This document shows positions 62,288-64,000 of a stretch of DNA of 64,000 nt, one piece after another. The stretch comes from DATARN01 sp963851105 (GTDB lineage Bacteria > Actinomycetota > Acidimicrobiia > Acidimicrobiales > Palsa-688): the NCBI GenBank assembly GCA_963851105.1, contig CAWKNP010000002.1:1-64000 (forward strand), in the 5' to 3' direction. Position 1 is the first letter of the stretch. Every line of letters begins with the position of its first letter. Both the position numbers and the translations under genes were made by a program. The notes beneath the pieces were generated by a model. That model was not told the DNA's origin. It searched no databases and saw nothing but the letters and a program-made list of their open reading frames with translations.

Positions 62288-64000
62288 GCAGTACCTCGGA
62301 GTTTGACGTGTCGGGCCGGCGGCGGACACTTGTTGTCGCGGGCAACGGCATGGTCGGGCACCGGCTGCTCGAGGTCCTCGTCGAGCGGGGCGCCACTGCG
62401 GAGTGGGACATTGTGACGTTCTGTGAAGAGCCCCGGGTGGCCTACGACCGGGTGGCGCTCAGCTCACTGTTTTCGGGCTCGACCGCCGAGGACCTTTCGC
62501 TCGTGAGCGCCGGCTTTTTCGACCAGACGGGCCTGACGGTCCACGTCGGCGATGCCGTCGCCGCCATCGACCGCGACCGCCACGAGGTCGTGTCGCGCCT
62601 GGGCGTTCGGATCGGTTACGACGCGGTCGTGCTGGCTACCGGCTCGATTCCCTTCGTCCCTCCGGTGCCCGGTCGCGAGGCGGCGGGATGTTTCGTCTAT
62701 CGCACCGTCGACGACCTCGACGCCATCGCCGCCTACGGCCGGCGCGACAACTGCCGGGTGGGGGCGGTGGTCGGCGGTGGCCTCCTCGGTCTCGAAGCCG
62801 CCAACGCCCTGCGCAGCCTGGGGCTCGAGACCCATGTGGTCGAATTCTTTCCCCGCCTCATGCCCGTGCAGGTCGACGATGGCGGCGGTGCCGCCCTGCG
62901 CCGGCGGATCGAGGACCTCGGGGTGGTCGTGCACACCGGCGCCGCCACCGGCGAGATCCTCCGGCGCACGAACGGCGCGGTCAAGGCGATGCGCTTCGCG
63001 GCCAAGGGTGACGACGCCCCGGCCCCCGACCTGGCGGCCGACATGGTGGTGTTCTCCGCCGGCGTACGGCCCCGCGACGATCTCGCCCGCACTTCCGGCC
63101 TGACGGTGGGTGAACGGGGCGGGGTGGTCGTCGATGACGCCTGCCGGACGTCGGATCCCGCCATCTTCGCCATCGGCGAGTGTGCTCTGGCCGCGGGCCG
63201 GATCTGGGGACTGGTGGCGCCCGGCTACCAGATGGCCCGGGTCGTCGCCGACCGCATCCTCGGCGGCGACGCCACCTTCACCGGCGCCGACCTGTCCACC
63301 AAGCTGAAGCTCCTCGGCATCGAGGTGGCCAGTTTCGGCGATTCTTTCGGCGCGACCGAAGGGGCGGAATCGATCACCTACGCCGACCCCGTCAACAACG
63401 TGTACAAGCGGCTGGTCGTCGGACCGGGCGGGCGTCGGGTGCGGGGCGGGATCCTGGTCGGCGACTCCTCGATGTACGAATCCCTCGTCCAGATGTGCCG
63501 GGGTGACATGCCGACGCCCGAGCGCCTCGAGGAGCTCATTTTCCCCGCCCGGGGCGGTGGCTCGGGGCCTTCGGCCGGCGTAGGCGCGCTGGCCGACAGC
63601 GCCGTGGTGTGCTCCTGCAACGCGGTCACCAAGGGAACCATCTGCGCGGCGGTGGCCGGAGGGTGTGCCGACGTCGCCGGGGTCAAGGCGTGTACGACGG
63701 CGGGGACCGGCTGTGGCGGCTGCGTGCCGCTGGTCACGGCGCTGGTGCGCAACGAGTTGGTGGCCGCGGGAATCTCGGTCCGCAACGACCTGTGCGAGCA
63801 CTTCGCCTTTTCCCGCCAGGAGCTGTTCGACATCGTTCGGGCCCGGGGGATCACCACGTTCGCGGAACTGGTGGCCGACCACGGCCGCGGTCGGGGCTGT
63901 GAGATCTGCAAGCCGGCGGTGGCCTCCATGCTGGCGTCGGCGGGAAACGCCTACATCCTCGACGGCGAGCAGGCGTCCCTTCAGGACACCAACGACCACT
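62284..64000 (+). CDS. nirB: Assimilatory nitrite reductase large subunit NirB (3' end outside window)
   Basis: 572 codons are seen before the window ends, with no stop. FAD-binding VAGNGMVGHRLLEVL, the motif ATGSIPFVPPVPG, NAD(P)H-binding VGGGLLGLEAANAL and AIGEC show a pyridine-nucleotide oxidoreductase. The BFD-like [2Fe-2S] domain has CSC near residues 443-445 and CGGC near 477-480; a further Cys pair, GRGCEICKP, is near 537-540. The sirohaem/[4Fe-4S] domains must lie beyond 64000. It reduces nitrite to ammonium. GTG start overlaps narK. A 511-residue antisense frame on the other strand is a GC-skew artefact. Confidence 0.93.
   Translation, partial: MSSTSEFDVSGRRRTLVVAGNGMVGHRLLEVLVERGATAEWDIVTFCEEPRVAYDRVALSSLFSGSTAEDLSLVSAGFFDQTGLTVHVGDAVAAIDRDRHEVVSRLGVRIGYDAVVLATGSIPFVPPVPGREAAGCFVYRTVDDLDAIAAYGRRDNCRVGAVVGGGLLGLEAANALRSLGLETHVVEFFPRLMPVQVDDGGGAALRRRIEDLGVVVHTGAATGEILRRTNGAVKAMRFAAKGDDAPAPDLAADMVVFSAGVRPRDDLARTSGLTVGERGGVVVDDACRTSDPAIFAIGECALAAGRIWGLVAPGYQMARVVADRILGGDATFTGADLSTKLKLLGIEVASFGDSFGATEGAESITYADPVNNVYKRLVVGPGGRRVRGGILVGDSSMYESLVQMCRGDMPTPERLEELIFPARGGGSGPSAGVGALADSAVVCSCNAVTKGTICAAVAGGCADVAGVKACTTAGTGCGGCVPLVTALVRNELVAAGISVRNDLCEHFAFSRQELFDIVRARGITTFAELVADHGRGRGCEICKPAVASMLASAGNAYILDGEQASLQDTNDH

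Noticed and set aside
62464..63999. 511-codon antisense frame opposite nirB
   Set aside because: Its residues are His/Gly/Asp/Arg-rich with no domain, typical of the antisense of a GC-rich gene; the plus strand is clear NirB.

Overview
The window is GC-rich, densely packed DNA from an actinobacterium. The support is an Lsr2-family protein, a mycothiol-type (MDMPI/DinB) protein, F420/FMN-type LLM and PPOX oxidoreductases, a CtpE-like P-type ATPase and a HemD-winged-helix regulator of the NnaR type next to narK and nirB. A deep-branching, Acidimicrobiia-like soil or water lineage would fit, but that is inference. No tRNA, rRNA, CRISPR array, insertion sequence or prophage was recognised. Many genes start with GTG and overlap the previous stop codon as GTGA or ATGA, so most runs are translationally coupled operons.

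Layout. 1-6.1 kb: the end of a DUF1800 gene with its DUF1501 partner (Tat-exported), a Lsr2-like nucleoid protein, an SDR / ABM-monooxygenase / inorganic pyrophosphatase run, and an ABC-F ATPase closed by a clear terminator. 6.1-12.6 kb: FMN reductase, a small basic protein with a perfect hairpin at its stop, PabB-PabC fusion, an OmpR-type two-component pair, and cobT. 12.7-17.9 kb: a region-2-only mini-sigma, a large LuxR/LAL ATPase regulator, a full ECF sigma and a DUF5995 protein. 18-22.2 kb (minus strand): metzincin-like protease, LiaF-like protein, DesK-type kinase, NarL-type regulator and a small membrane protein. 22.4-28.3 kb: a fused EtfB-EtfA electron-transfer flavoprotein, a lipoprotein, an NlpC/P60 hydrolase and an aldehyde dehydrogenase.

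28.3-54.5 kb is dominated by cobalamin synthesis, in three blocks. A minus-strand operon runs LLM oxidoreductase-cobI-cobM-cbiD-cobL-cbiG/cobJ-ferredoxin-cobH-cbiX. A second minus-strand pair is cobO-cobB. A plus-strand operon starts with a cobalamin riboswitch and runs cbiZ-cobU-cobS-cobD-cobC-cobQ-cobN-MDMPI-chlID. With cobT (11.5 kb) this covers most of the route from precorrin-2 to adenosylcobalamin. It mixes anaerobic-type ring-contraction enzymes (CbiD, CbiG, CbiX) with the late CobN cobaltochelatase, and no cobK/cbiJ reductase is visible. cobL and cobC each carry a single-base frameshift. Between the first two blocks lie VOC, PPOX, acyltransferase, alpha/beta-hydrolase and sigma/membrane-partner genes.

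54.6-64 kb: DEAD-box helicase, CtpE-like ATPase, HAD phosphatase, then a nitrate/nitrite assimilation locus: nnaR-like regulator diverging from narK-nirB, with nirB cut by the window end. Siroheme for NirB and the corrin ring of B12 share the uroporphyrinogen-III/precorrin-2 branch, so the window is rich in tetrapyrrole functions.

The least explained signals are a 42-bp dispersed palindrome in two copies 29.7 kb apart, the hairpin-flanked small basic protein, the region-2-only sigma, the nested inverted repeat before cobT and the non-standard composition of the cob operon.
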